From the NCBI RefSeq assembly GCF_019423705.1, contig NZ_JAHZAX010000005.1, forward strand, positions 155,420 to 214,565: a DNA stretch of 59,146 nt, read 5' to 3'. Under the pieces are notes generated by a model. The model ran no database searches, was not told the DNA's origin, and saw only the letters and a list, made by a program, of their open reading frames with translations. Source of the DNA: Ruminococcus sp. (GTDB lineage: Bacteria; Bacillota; Clostridia; Oscillospirales; Ruminococcaceae). A program made the translations under genes and the position numbers. This document shows, one piece after another, positions 27,001-34,994 of the stretch (position 1 is its first letter; every line of letters starts with the position of its first letter).

Positions 27001-27608
27001 TCAATCTTGGCGCTATCGAAGAGTATGCAGAGGTCTCACAGCGATATGAGCTCATAACAGGCCAGCTCTATGACGTCAACGTCTCCAAATTGAAGCTTGA
27101 AGAGCTTATCGAAGACCTGACTGAGAATATGAAAAATATGTTTATCGACACCTTCGAGAAGATAAACAGCAATTTCAAGAAGATATTCACCGAGCTTTTT
27201 GGCGGCGGCCAATGCGAGCTCATACTCACAGATATGAATAACGTGCTCACCTGCGGCATAGAGATAAACGTTCAGCCGCCGGGCAAGGTAATAACGAACC
27301 TTATGTCGCTTTCGGGCGGCGAGCAGGCGCTTGTGGCGATCGCAATATACTTTGCGATACTCAAGATATCGCCGTCGCCGTTTTGCCTTTTGGACGAGAT
27401 CGAGGCGGCGCTCGATGATGTGAACGTTTCAAAATATGCGCAGTATCTTCATCACCTTACAGATAAAACACAGTTTATTACCATCACCCACAGACGTGGC
27501 ACAATGGAAGAAGCCGACGTGCTTTACGGTGTAACGATGCAGGAAAAGGGCGTTTCAAAGCTTCTGAAAATGGACGTTTCACAGACGCATCAAATGGAAC
27601 TTGAATAG
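24042..27608 (+). CDS. smc: chromosome segregation ATPase SMC
   Basis: 1188 aa, full family length. N-terminal ATPase lobe with Walker A G-P-N-G-S-G-K-S (32-39); first coiled coil (about 170-500); hinge (about 515-680); second coiled coil (about 680-1010); C-terminal lobe with the ABC signature L-S-G-G-E-Q and Walker B C-L-L-D-E-I-E-A-A-L-D near residues 1117-1128. It forms the condensin that organises the nucleoid. It shares one base with the preceding gene and is followed after 10 nt by ftsY, the usual rnc-smc-ftsY order. Confidence 0.97.
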   Translation: MYLRSLELQGFKSFPDKIELKFNKGITAVVGPNGSGKSNIGDAMRWVMGEQSSKTLRGEKMSGVIFHGTQTRPKAPFAQVTITIDNEDGALEYDSDTVSVSRKLYRNGDSEYMINGKGVRLKDVVELFMDTGLGRDGYSIIGQGRIADIVNGKSNDRREIFEEAAGISKFRFKKEEAERKLVAAEDNISRLNDIIGELESRVGPLKAQSEKAEKFRVLDTEKRQLEVSVWVYKLNDYMAQISGYTEKLKAMKKQYDELTGELETIENEIDDSFAKSAEKAEEADELKNKIHQVELENSQALADIKVLENDISHLEDNILQLKDQIEQSKASKYYLEAELKKRREDLESLNEKSAQQDKAVNDKENELAELLSKTEQSDKTVSDAGSFINGLYMKKSETSFRLENAKNNIADIEEQTEKALDYQSQLEEHSKLSSKELRELRESKSKADDRKEELTNQLGGLNKLLESRSTKLKDCSAKFADTDVALREVNSKIGILNDLENSMEGFVYSVKHVMKASKQGRISGICGSVAQLISVESKYSVAIETALGGALQNIVVENEDSAKRCMRLLKDDKAGRATFLPITSVKGTRLNMPQLDNEDGFVALGCELVKFDGKYRGIIDSLLGRICIAEDIDYATNIAKKYGYKFRIVTLDGQVINAGGSFTGGSVSKKTGLLTRKNEIEALNKKKANLEQSFGELREKREKLSQEVAKFNADIEGYKEQLSQVSGDCLRFEMEIKRVSEYYSDYESKLDENDMLIERLKKKLVAAESDLDKAQTDLAAIETEIADNEGKLADSQNEQAQLRQKREAISQELSEMKISAAEIVKDCEACRLSIQQLEETISGSDDDSGRLTQNIADCEKTIAEKNKLIEDTRKKLGGADEIIASINKSVEAAQQEHLELDNAANKLRSKQKIKMDEKETLSGQLSRTEEQKKSVTAGFDKLVAQLWDDYELTRSDAAEIAEEIEDLTAANKRLNELRSKIKALGHVNLGAIEEYAEVSQRYELITGQLYDVNVSKLKLEELIEDLTENMKNMFIDTFEKINSNFKKIFTELFGGGQCELILTDMNNVLTCGIEINVQPPGKVITNLMSLSGGEQALVAIAIYFAILKISPSPFCLLDEIEAALDDVNVSKYAQYLHHLTDKTQFITITHRRGTMEEADVLYGVTMQEKGVSKLLKMDVSQTHQMELE

Positions 27609-27618
27609 GAGTGATAGA

Positions 27619-28524
27619 ATGGGATTTTTTGAAAAACTGAAAAACGGACTTAAAAAGACCAAAGACTCGATGATGGGCAGGATCGAGAGCCTGCTCAGCT
27701 CATTCAGCAAGATCGACGAAGATCTTTTTGAAGAGCTTGAAGAGACTTTGATCCTTTGCGATATAGGCGTTACCACTTCTGAAAAAATATGCGATACGCT
27801 GAGGCAGCGTGTTAAGCAGGAGAGCGTTAAAGAACCCGAGAAGATCAAGGATATGCTAAAGGATATCATCACAGAAATGCTGGGAGAGCCACAGCCCCTT
27901 GATATGTCCACGACGCCGTCAGTCATTCTTGTTATCGGCGTAAACGGCGTTGGCAAGACGACAACTATCGGCAAGCTTGCTTATCAGCTCCATAATCAGG
28001 GCAAAAAGGTCATCGTTGCGGCGGCTGATACTTTCAGAGCGGCAGCTATCGACCAGCTTGAAGTTTGGACAAAGCGTGCAGGGGTCGATATCATCAAGCA
28101 CAACGAGGGTTCTGACCCTGCGTCTGTTGTATATGACGCACTTTCTGCCGCAAAGGCAAGACAGGCAGATGTTGTTATCTGCGATACGGCAGGACGTCTA
28201 CACAATAAAAAAAATCTTATGGACGAGCTGAAAAAGATATCTAGGATCGTTCACCAGCAGGCAGAGGGATGTGCCCTTGAGGTACTGCTTGCCCTTGACG
28301 CCACAACAGGACAGAACGCAGTCAATCAGGCGAGACAGTTCAATGAGGTTGCAGATATCACAGGCATAATCCTCACAAAGCTTGACGGAACAGCAAAGGG
28401 CGGAATAATAATCAGTATCACAGATGATCTTAAAGTGCCTGTTAAGCTTGTTACAGTCGGCGAAAAAATAGACGATATACAGCCGTTCTCTTCAAGAGAT
28501 TTTGTAGAAGCGCTGTTTGAATAA
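27619..28524 (+). CDS. ftsY: signal recognition particle receptor FtsY
   Basis: 301 aa from the ATG at 27619 (TAGGAG upstream); an upstream in-frame start overlaps smc and lacks spacing. The short N-terminal helix bundle (NX-type, no long acidic A domain) is followed by the NG GTPase: G-V-N-G-V-G-K-T-T-T (G1), D-T-F-R-A-A-A (G2), D-T-A-G-R (G3), T-K-L-D-G-T-A-K-G-G (G4) and G-E-K-I-D-D-I-Q-P-F. It docks ribosome-SRP complexes at the membrane. Confidence 0.97.
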   Translation: MGFFEKLKNGLKKTKDSMMGRIESLLSSFSKIDEDLFEELEETLILCDIGVTTSEKICDTLRQRVKQESVKEPEKIKDMLKDIITEMLGEPQPLDMSTTPSVILVIGVNGVGKTTTIGKLAYQLHNQGKKVIVAAADTFRAAAIDQLEVWTKRAGVDIIKHNEGSDPASVVYDALSAAKARQADVVICDTAGRLHNKKNLMDELKKISRIVHQQAEGCALEVLLALDATTGQNAVNQARQFNEVADITGIILTKLDGTAKGGIIISITDDLKVPVKLVTVGEKIDDIQPFSSRDFVEALFE

Positions 28525-28589
28525 TTTGTATAAAAAATATTTGATTAGAAGAAAGCAATTAATAAAGTATAGTAGGGGGAAATCAAAAA

Positions 28590-29090
28590 ATGGATAAGGT
28601 TTTGTTTGTTGTTGATATGCAGGAGATGTATGTTGGCAGGGGCAGAGATAAGTCGGCTTATCCCTATGACGCTGAGGCGCTTATCGAAAATATAAATAAA
28701 AGGATAGCGGCATATAAGCCCGAGGAAGTCTTTTATATAGTCAGCTATAAAAAGGGTCTGCTTGGCGGTTCAATGCCGAAAGAGGGAACTCCTGCGGCAA
28801 GCTTTCCGGCAAAACTCAAAGTCGTTTCCAAAAATATTTATGCAAAAAATAAACCAGATGCTTTCACAAACAATGCTCTCGAGGACTTTATGAGAGCGAG
28901 AAACGTCAAAGAGATAGAGTTTGTAGGCGTTGACGGCGGCGTGTCTATCGGAAACACGGCTATCGGTGCAATGGACTGCGATATGAGGGTCATATTCAAC
29001 GAAGATTGTATCGGTACTATTTTCAAGGATAAGGCAATGAAATGCCGTGAGAAATTCAGAAAAAACAGAGTGTCATATATACACAGTTAA
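28590..29090 (+). CDS. isochorismatase-fold protein with Ser in place of the catalytic Cys
   Basis: 166 aa (AGGGGG upstream of the ATG). The fold signature is clear: V-V-D-M-Q with the catalytic Asp (D9), a Lys (K86) in the K-x5-F pattern, and the nucleophile loop G-V-D-G-G-V-S-I-G-N-T-A-I-G-A (113-127). In this family the loop reads G-V-x-T-x-x-C; the Cys position is Ser119 here. Members hydrolyse isochorismate, nicotinamide or related amides with Cys as nucleophile, so this protein may be inactive on such substrates or use Ser. It lies between ftsY and rdgB with 65-nt and 9-nt gaps. Confidence 0.8.
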   Translation: MDKVLFVVDMQEMYVGRGRDKSAYPYDAEALIENINKRIAAYKPEEVFYIVSYKKGLLGGSMPKEGTPAASFPAKLKVVSKNIYAKNKPDAFTNNALEDFMRARNVKEIEFVGVDGGVSIGNTAIGAMDCDMRVIFNEDCIGTIFKDKAMKCREKFRKNRVSYIHS

Positions 29091-29099
29091 GGAGAATTT

Positions 29100-29675
29100 A
29101 TGAAACTTGTTATTGCAAGCAATAATAAAGGCAAGATAAGAGAATACAAGCAGCTTTTGGAGCCGCTTGGCTATGAGGTTATGTCCCAGTCTGAGGCGGG
29201 CATTGATCTTGACGTTGAAGAGACGGGAACTACCTTTGCGGAGAATTCAGCACTTAAGGCAAGAGCCGCTTATAAGCTTTGCGGCTGTGCAGTTCTTGCA
29301 GATGACAGCGGTCTTGAGATAGACGCTTTGAACGGCGAACCGGGCGTTTATTCCGCAAGATACGGCGGACTTAGCTCTGATGAGGAGCGTACAGCTCTTG
29401 TGCTTGAAAAGCTCAAAGACGTTGCCGATGATAAGCGTGGTGCGCACTTTACCTGCACCATACATTTCATCAAGGCAGACGGCGAGGAGATCGCCGTTGA
29501 GGGCAAAGTGTTCGGAAAGATAGGCTATGAGCCTGTTGGCGAAAACGGCTTTGGCTATGACCCTATATTTATGTATGATGGCAAAAGCTTTGCGCAGGTG
29601 GACGCCGAGACAAAGAACGCCGTTTCACACAGGGCAAATGCTTTGAAAGCCTTGCTAAAGGAACTTACAAAATAA
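29100..29675 (+). CDS. rdgB: non-canonical purine NTP pyrophosphatase (RdgB/HAM1)
   Basis: 191 aa, AAGGAG 7 nt before the ATG. Family motifs: S-N-N-K-G-K-I-R-E near the start, A-D-D-S-G-L-E-I-D near residue 67, G-V-Y-S-A-R-Y-G-G, G-F-G-Y-D-P-I-F near 149, and S-H-R-A-N-A-L near 178. It hydrolyses dITP, ITP and XTP to the monophosphates, keeping deaminated purines out of DNA. Confidence 0.96.
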   Translation: MKLVIASNNKGKIREYKQLLEPLGYEVMSQSEAGIDLDVEETGTTFAENSALKARAAYKLCGCAVLADDSGLEIDALNGEPGVYSARYGGLSSDEERTALVLEKLKDVADDKRGAHFTCTIHFIKADGEEIAVEGKVFGKIGYEPVGENGFGYDPIFMYDGKSFAQVDAETKNAVSHRANALKALLKELTK

Positions 29676-29693
29676 ACCGAAAGGAATTAGAAT

Positions 29694-29990
29694 ATGATAA
29701 CAACTAAGCAGAGAGCGGAACTCAAAGGTATGGCTTCACTTATTCAGCCTGCATTTCAGATAGGCAAGGGCGGAGTGAACGACGCACAGGTGGCTCAGAT
29801 AGACGATTATCTCAGAGTGCACGAGCTCGTTAAGATAAAGGTGCTTGATAACTCGATGTACACTGCAAGAGAAGCAGCAGAGGAGATATCCGAAAAGATA
29901 AACGCCGAAGTGGTACAGGTAATCGGATCAAAGGCTGTGCTTTATAAGCGCAATGAGAAAGAGCCTGTTATAAAGCTCAAGTCCAAGTAA
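29694..29990 (+). CDS. yhbY: YhbY-type CRM-domain RNA-binding protein
   Basis: 98 aa (GAAAGGA upstream). The whole protein is a CRM domain: L-K-G-M-A near residue 9, the G-K-G-G loop (about 25-28), and V-Q-V-I-G-S-K-A-V-L-Y-K near the end. Members associate with 50S precursors. It shares one base with nadD, the standard yhbY-nadD-yqeK-rsfS order. Confidence 0.93.
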   Translation: MITTKQRAELKGMASLIQPAFQIGKGGVNDAQVAQIDDYLRVHELVKIKVLDNSMYTAREAAEEISEKINAEVVQVIGSKAVLYKRNEKEPVIKLKSK

Positions 29991-30607
29991 TGAATATCGG
30001 CATTTTTGGTGGAACGTTCAATCCTGTCCATAAGGGTCACGAAAATTGTCTTGTGAGCGTTATGGCGCAGGCAGGACTTGACAGAGTAATTATTATGCCC
30101 GACAGGATACCGCCCCACAAAGAAGCCCCCGACCTTGCTTCATCTGAGGACAGGCTCAATATGTGCAGACTTGCGTTTTCAGATATAAAGGGCACTGAGA
30201 TATCAGACTGGGAGCTGAGGCAGGAGGGCAAGAGCTATTCTGTCATAACGCTAAGGCATTTGAAAGCGCAGTATCCAGAGGATAAGCTGTTCTTTATTAT
30301 GGGAGGCGATATGCTGCTTTCATTTGAGGCGTGGTATAACTACCGTGAGATACTGACCCTTGCGGCACTTGTGTGCGTGGCACGTTCAAGGGAAGATATT
30401 ATGGCGATAGAGCAGAAAGCTGAGGAGCTAAGGGCTATCGGCGGTGATATAATCATCGTGCAGACCGAGCCTTTTGAGATATCTTCCAGCGAGATAAGGG
30501 ACAGACTGAAAAAAAATCTTGATTGCTCTTGCTATTTGAATAAAAATGTTGTACAATATATAGTGGACAAAAATTTGTATAACAGAGGTTTTCCAAGTGG
30601 CAGATAA
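29990..30607 (+). CDS. nadD: nicotinate-nucleotide adenylyltransferase
   Basis: 205 aa. The nucleotidyltransferase motif G-G-T-F-N-P-V-H-K-G-H is at residues 7-17 and the I-S-S-S-E-I-R-D-R motif near 165-173. It makes deamido-NAD from nicotinate mononucleotide and ATP. It overlaps yhbY by 1 nt and yqeK by 11 nt. Confidence 0.96.
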   Translation: MNIGIFGGTFNPVHKGHENCLVSVMAQAGLDRVIIMPDRIPPHKEAPDLASSEDRLNMCRLAFSDIKGTEISDWELRQEGKSYSVITLRHLKAQYPEDKLFFIMGGDMLLSFEAWYNYREILTLAALVCVARSREDIMAIEQKAEELRAIGGDIIIVQTEPFEISSSEIRDRLKKNLDCSCYLNKNVVQYIVDKNLYNRGFPSGR

Positions 30608-31175
30608 AAAAACTATCGGAGCTTATAAGGCTTATTTAAAAGAACATCTATCAAAGAAAAGATATACACATTCGGTGAATGTGGCAAATGCGGCGGTGAC
30701 GCTGGCAAAAAGATACGGCGCAGACGAGGATAAGGCATATGTTGCAGGACTGCTTCACGACGTTGCCAAGGAGATACCGGCGGTGGAGCTTGCAAAAATC
30801 GTCGAGAAATCAAGCCTTGACGTTTGCGAGATCGAAAAGAAAGCAATGCCGCTTTTTCACGGCATTGCAGGGGCTGAGCTTGTGCAGACGCTTTTTGATA
30901 TTCACGACCCCGAGATAATTTCCGCAATAAGATATCATACAGTTGCCTGCGGAAATATGCCGAAGCTTAGCCAGATCGTGTATCTTGCCGACCTTATATC
31001 TGAGGACAGAGATTATAAGGATGTAAAGAGAATGAGAAAATATGCCGAGCAGAGCCTTGAAAAAGCAATGCTCGAAGCCCTTAGATTTTCCATAAAGGAC
31101 TCAGTCGACAAGGGCAATACCATTCCCGTGTCGACCCTTGAGGCATATAATGATTTTGCTTTAATTTCAAAATAA
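30597..31175 (+). CDS. yqeK: YqeK-family HD-domain hydrolase
   Basis: 192 aa from a GTG start inside the end of nadD. HD-domain metal ligands: H in Y-T-H-S-V-N-V-A, the H-D pair in G-L-L-H-D-V-A-K, and later H in I-R-Y-H-T and D in Y-L-A-D-L-I. Members of this family hydrolyse symmetrical diadenosine tetraphosphate; that activity is inferred from the family. It follows nadD and precedes rsfS as in most Firmicutes. Confidence 0.93.
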   Translation: MADKKTIGAYKAYLKEHLSKKRYTHSVNVANAAVTLAKRYGADEDKAYVAGLLHDVAKEIPAVELAKIVEKSSLDVCEIEKKAMPLFHGIAGAELVQTLFDIHDPEIISAIRYHTVACGNMPKLSQIVYLADLISEDRDYKDVKRMRKYAEQSLEKAMLEALRFSIKDSVDKGNTIPVSTLEAYNDFALISK

Positions 31176-31186
31176 AGGAGATTTTT

Positions 31187-31564
31187 ATGAGTAACATTTC
31201 TCAGAATGAAAAGCTTGCTACAATAGTAAAGGCTCTTGATTCCAAGAGAGCTGAGGATATACAGATCATCGAGATCGGCGATCTTACTATCGTTGCGGAC
31301 TATTTTGTCATCGCAAACGGTACTTCCAGCACTCAGACAAAGGCGCTTGCAGAAGAAGTTGAGTTCAAGATGAGCCAGCAGGGCATCGAACCGAACAGAA
31401 CTGAGGGCTATCAGGGTGCGACTTGGGTGGTACTGGATTACGGCGATATAATCGTTCACGTTTTTTACAGCGAAACAAGAAACTACTATAATCTTGAAAG
31501 ACTTTGGTCTGACGGCAAAAATATCGACGTAAAACAGTTTTTGCCTGAAGAGACTCAGGACTGA
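31187..31564 (+). CDS. rsfS: ribosome silencing factor
   Basis: 125 aa, AAGGAG upstream of the ATG. The RsfS fold spans nearly the whole protein: A-E-D-I-Q-I-I-E-I-G-D-L, A-D-Y-F-V-I-A-N-G-T-S, and the W-V-V-L-D-Y-G-D-I-I-V-H-V-F motif near residue 83. It binds L14 on the 50S subunit and blocks subunit joining when nutrients run low. Confidence 0.95.
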   Translation: MSNISQNEKLATIVKALDSKRAEDIQIIEIGDLTIVADYFVIANGTSSTQTKALAEEVEFKMSQQGIEPNRTEGYQGATWVVLDYGDIIVHVFYSETRNYYNLERLWSDGKNIDVKQFLPEETQD

Positions 31565-31600
31565 TTTTGACAATTATAATTTAACAAAGGATTGATAAAA

Positions 31601-34009
31601 ATGAAGAACTATGATTTTTCCGCCATTGAAAGCAAATGGCAGAAGTATTGGGACGAGCACGGAACTTTTAAAGCCAGCGATGACTATTCAAAGAAGAAGT
31701 TCTATGGTCTTGTAGAGTTCCCATATCCTTCCGGCCACGGTATGCACGTTGGTCATATCAAGGCTTATTCCGGCCTTGAGGTCGTAAGCCGTAAGAGACG
31801 TATGCAGGGCTACAACGTTTTGTTCCCGATAGGCTTTGACGCTTATGGTCTGCCGACTGAGAACACAGCTATCAAGACCGGCGTTCACCCAAGACAGGTA
31901 ACAGATGAGAACATCAAGAAGTTCACAGGTCAGCTCAAGAGAGTTGGTTTTTCTTTCGACTGGTCGAGAGTTATCGACACAACAGACGAAGGATATTATA
32001 AGTGGACGCAATGGATATTCCTCAAAATGTTCGAGAACGGCCTTGTTTTCAGAGACAAGACCCTTGTAAACTATTGCCCAAGCTGTAAGGTAGTTCTTTC
32101 AAACGAGGACTCACAGGGCGGCCATTGCGACGTTTGTCACAGCGAGATCGTTCAGAAAACAAAGGAAGTTTGGTATCTTAGGATAACAGAGTATGCCGAC
32201 AAGCTCCTTCAGGGACTTGAAGAAGTTGACTATCTGCCAAATATCAAGCTCCAGCAGCAGAACTGGATAGGCAAGTCAACAGGCGCTTTCGTAAACTTCA
32301 AGATCAAGGAGCAGGACGAGCAGCTGAGAATCTATACCACACGTCCTGACACACTTTACGGCGTTACATTTATGGTCATCGCTCCTGAGCACCCTATCAT
32401 TCAGAAGTACAGAGACAGCATTGCAAATATCGCTGACCTTGACGCTTATAAGACAGAGTGCGCAAAGAAGAGCGAATTTGAAAGAACACAGCTTGTGAAG
32501 GACAAGACAGGCGTTAAGATCGACGGCCTGACAGCTATAAATCCTATCACAGGCAAGGAGATCCCTATCTACATTTCAGACTATGTTATGATGGGTTACG
32601 GCACAGGCGCAATTATGGCCGTACCTGCTCACGATACAAGAGACTATGATTTCGCAAAGAAATTCGGCATTGATATAATCGAAGTTATCAAGGGCGGCGA
32701 CATTTCTGAGGAAGCTTATACAGGCGACGGCGAAATGGTAAATTCGGGCGAGCTCAACGGCATTACGAACAAGAAGGAAGCTATAGAAAAAATGCTTACT
32801 GTTCTTGACAAGCTGGGCTGCGGCGAAAAGGGCGTACAGTATAAGATGAAGGACTGGGCGTTCAACCGTCAGAGATATTGGGGCGAGCCTATCCCGATCG
32901 TTCATTGCCCTCATTGCGGAATGGTACCGGTTCCATATGACGAGCTTCCGCTCAAGCTGCCACCGGTAAAGAACTTTGAGCCTGGTACAGATGGCGAGAG
33001 CCCGCTTGCTAAGATCGAGTCATTCGTAAACTGCAAGTGCCCTAAGTGCGGCTGCGACGCTAAGAGAGAAACAGACACAATGCCGCAATGGGCAGGTTCT
33101 TCTTGGTACTTCCTCCGCTATTGCGACCCTAAGAACGACAAGGAATTTGCTTCACGGGAAGCTTTGAAATACTGGATGCCTGTTGACTGGTATAACGGAG
33201 GTATGGAGCACGTTACACGTCATATGATCTACTCACGTTTCTGGCATAAGTTCCTCTATGATCTCGGCCTTGTTCCGACTTCTGAGCCTTATGCAAAGAG
33301 AACAGCACAGGGTCTTATCCTTGGCCCTGACGGCGAGAAGATGAGTAAGTCAAGAGGCAATGTCGTTGACCCTAACGACGTTGTTGACGAGTACGGCGCT
33401 GACGTCCTCAGACTTTACGTTCTGTTTATGGGCGACTATGAAAAGGCCGCACCTTGGAGCGAGAGCAGCGTTAAGGGCTGCAAGAGATTTGTTGACAGAG
33501 TATGGGCTTTGCAGGATAAGGTCGTTGACAGCAATGAATACAGCGACAAGCTCAAGTCCGCAATGCACAAGACTATCAAGAAGGTATCGGAAGATATCGA
33601 GGCAATGAAGTTCAACACAGCTATCGCCGCAATGATGTCTCTGCTCAATGAGATCTACAACGTTGGCTCTATCACAAAGAAGGAATTCAGAGACTTCCTC
33701 ATTATCCTCAATCCATTCGCACCGCACGTTACTGAGGAGCTTTACCAGCTCATCGGCTGCAAGGGCGTTCTTGACGAGCAGGAGTGGGTATCTTATGATG
33801 AAGCACTCTGCAAGGACGATACTATCGAGATCGTTTGTCAGATAAACGGCAAGGTAAAGGCTAAGCTCACCATCGCCGCTGACGCTGCAAAGGACGACGT
33901 TATTGCACAGGCAAAGGCTGACGAAGCTATCGTTAAGGCAGTTGACGGAAAGAACATCGTCAAGGAGATCTACGTTCCCGGAAAGCTTGTAAATCTTGTA
34001 GTAAAATAA
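31601..34009 (+). CDS. leuS: leucyl-tRNA synthetase
   Basis: 802 aa from the ATG at 31601 (AAAGGA upstream; a TTG nine bases earlier is less well placed). Class I signature Y-P-S-G-H-G-M-H-V-G-H near 42-52, the editing CP1 domain (about 220-400), and K-M-S-K-S near 577-581. The N-terminal Y-D-F-S-A-I-E-S-K-W-Q is typical. No T-box leader precedes it; it appears to be read as the last gene of the long block starting at 15853, with no strong terminator seen afterwards. Confidence 0.97.
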   Translation: MKNYDFSAIESKWQKYWDEHGTFKASDDYSKKKFYGLVEFPYPSGHGMHVGHIKAYSGLEVVSRKRRMQGYNVLFPIGFDAYGLPTENTAIKTGVHPRQVTDENIKKFTGQLKRVGFSFDWSRVIDTTDEGYYKWTQWIFLKMFENGLVFRDKTLVNYCPSCKVVLSNEDSQGGHCDVCHSEIVQKTKEVWYLRITEYADKLLQGLEEVDYLPNIKLQQQNWIGKSTGAFVNFKIKEQDEQLRIYTTRPDTLYGVTFMVIAPEHPIIQKYRDSIANIADLDAYKTECAKKSEFERTQLVKDKTGVKIDGLTAINPITGKEIPIYISDYVMMGYGTGAIMAVPAHDTRDYDFAKKFGIDIIEVIKGGDISEEAYTGDGEMVNSGELNGITNKKEAIEKMLTVLDKLGCGEKGVQYKMKDWAFNRQRYWGEPIPIVHCPHCGMVPVPYDELPLKLPPVKNFEPGTDGESPLAKIESFVNCKCPKCGCDAKRETDTMPQWAGSSWYFLRYCDPKNDKEFASREALKYWMPVDWYNGGMEHVTRHMIYSRFWHKFLYDLGLVPTSEPYAKRTAQGLILGPDGEKMSKSRGNVVDPNDVVDEYGADVLRLYVLFMGDYEKAAPWSESSVKGCKRFVDRVWALQDKVVDSNEYSDKLKSAMHKTIKKVSEDIEAMKFNTAIAAMMSLLNEIYNVGSITKKEFRDFLIILNPFAPHVTEELYQLIGCKGVLDEQEWVSYDEALCKDDTIEIVCQINGKVKAKLTIAADAAKDDVIAQAKADEAIVKAVDGKNIVKEIYVPGKLVNLVVK

Positions 34010-34055
34010 GCCGAAAAAATTCTTCTTATTTTTAAGAAAAATGGGAAAAAGCTAT

Positions 34056-34084
34056 TGACTTTTTGTTCAAAATATAGTATAATT
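34056..34084 (+). promoter_or_regulatory. promoter of rpsU
   Basis: TTGACT (34056-34061), 17-nt spacer, TATAAT (34079-34084). It implies a 5' leader of about 175 nt before rpsU. Confidence 0.85.
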
Positions 34085-34127
34085 AAATTTGTAATTATAT
34101 CGGTCATATAAATTCCGCAGATTAAAG

Positions 34128-34242
34128 ACAGAGCGGTCCGAAAGCAGGACTGGGGGAACGTAAAGCGTTTCAGGTTTGCGTATGCAGACGCCTTCACTAT
34201 CACCGTTGATTTTCGGAAATACCGATACGATTGCCTCTGTCA
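34128..34242 (+). promoter_or_regulatory. candidate structured RNA leader of rpsU
   Basis: A long-range closing stem (GACAGAG at 34128-34134 with CTCTGTC at 34236-34242) encloses several local hairpins: GTCC/GGAC (34137-34151), AACG/CGTT (34158-34170), GCGT/ACGC (about 34179-34192) and TCGG/CCGA (34214-34226). The purine-rich ribosome binding site (AAAGGGAGGGA) begins about 10 nt after the closing stem. There is no open frame and no T run, so translational rather than transcriptional control is likely. I do not recognise it as a known riboswitch class. Confidence 0.6.
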
Positions 34243-34267
34243 CAGGTGGCAAAGGGAGGGAATAATT

Positions 34268-34441
34268 TTGGCAGAAATCCGTGTTGGAAAGAACGAAACT
34301 TTGGATACAGCGCTTAAGCGTTTCAAGAGATCTTGCGCTAGAGACGGCGTTATCGCTGAGGTTCGTAAAAGAGAACACTACGAAAAGCCTTCGGTAAAGC
34401 GTAAGAAGAAGTCCGAAGCTGCTCGTAAGCGTAAATACTAA
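34268..34441 (+). CDS. rpsU: ribosomal protein S21 (bS21)
   Basis: 57 aa from a TTG start (AAAGGGAGGG upstream). Reads M-A-E-I-R-V-G-K-N-E-T-L-D-T-A-L-K-R-F-K and ends in a run of Lys/Arg, which is bS21 of Firmicutes. S21 sits near the 3' end of 16S rRNA on the 30S platform and affects initiation. A long structured leader precedes it and a terminator follows. Confidence 0.97.
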   Translation: MAEIRVGKNETLDTALKRFKRSCARDGVIAEVRKREHYEKPSVKRKKKSEAARKRKY

Positions 34442-34450
34442 TATGTAATT

Positions 34451-34479
34451 AAAGGCGGGCATTTTTATGTCCGCTTTTT
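34451..34479 (+). terminator. intrinsic terminator after rpsU
   Basis: Stem AAAGGCGGGCAT / ATGTCCGCTTT (with G-T pairs) and a T run, 9 nt after the stop. Confidence 0.75.
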
Positions 34480-34503
34480 GTTTTTATAATACAGGAGTTT
34501 TTT

Positions 34504-34992
34504 ATGTTTAAACCAACTTATGTTTTTGACAAGGTAGGAGAGATAACCCCCGATTTTCTTGCTAAAAAGCATATCAAGGGGCTGCTCCTCGATCTTGATA
34601 ATACGCTGACGACACATAATAATCCCGTGCCGCCCCAGTCGAGCCTTGACTGGCTGGCTGAGATGAAAGCCGCAGGGATAAAGCTTATGATCGTTTCAAA
34701 TAACCACGCACCAAGGGTGGAACCCTTTGCAAAACAGCTTGACCTTGACTTTGTGCCCGAGGGCAAAAAGCCGCTGACGTTCGGCTATACAAAGGCTATC
34801 GCAAAGCTGGGACTTGAAAAGAAAAATGTTGCGGCTGTGGGCGATCAGATATTTACTGACGTGCTGGGTTCGAATCTGAAAGGCATTCGCTCTATATTCG
34901 TTTTTCCAATAGAGCCAGAAACAAGCCTGCCATTTAGATTTAAAAGAGCCTGCGAAAAACCATTTTTGCCGAAACTTAGAAAGGAGCGCTGA
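34504..34992 (+). CDS. yqeG: YqeG-family HAD phosphatase
   Basis: 162 aa (CAGGAG upstream of the ATG). HAD motifs: L-L-D-L-D-N-T-L (motif I, near residue 30), V-S-N-N-H (motif II, near 63), K-K-P near 82, and G-D-Q-I-F-T-D (motif III, near 119). This is the HAD-IIIA subfamily with mitochondrial PGP phosphatase relatives; the substrate in bacteria is not settled. It is followed by the endonuclease IV-like gene after 2 nt. Confidence 0.92.
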   Translation: MFKPTYVFDKVGEITPDFLAKKHIKGLLLDLDNTLTTHNNPVPPQSSLDWLAEMKAAGIKLMIVSNNHAPRVEPFAKQLDLDFVPEGKKPLTFGYTKAIAKLGLEKKNVAAVGDQIFTDVLGSNLKGIRSIFVFPIEPETSLPFRFKRACEKPFLPKLRKER

Positions 34993-34994
34993 CA

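Noticed and set aside
31565..31600. T-box control of leuS
   Set aside because: The gap between rsfS and leuS is only 36 nt and contains no T-box sequence or terminator.
34067..34462. 131-codon minus-strand frame over the rpsU leader and gene
   Set aside because: The plus strand encodes a clear S21 protein with promoter, leader and terminator; the opposite frame has no signals.
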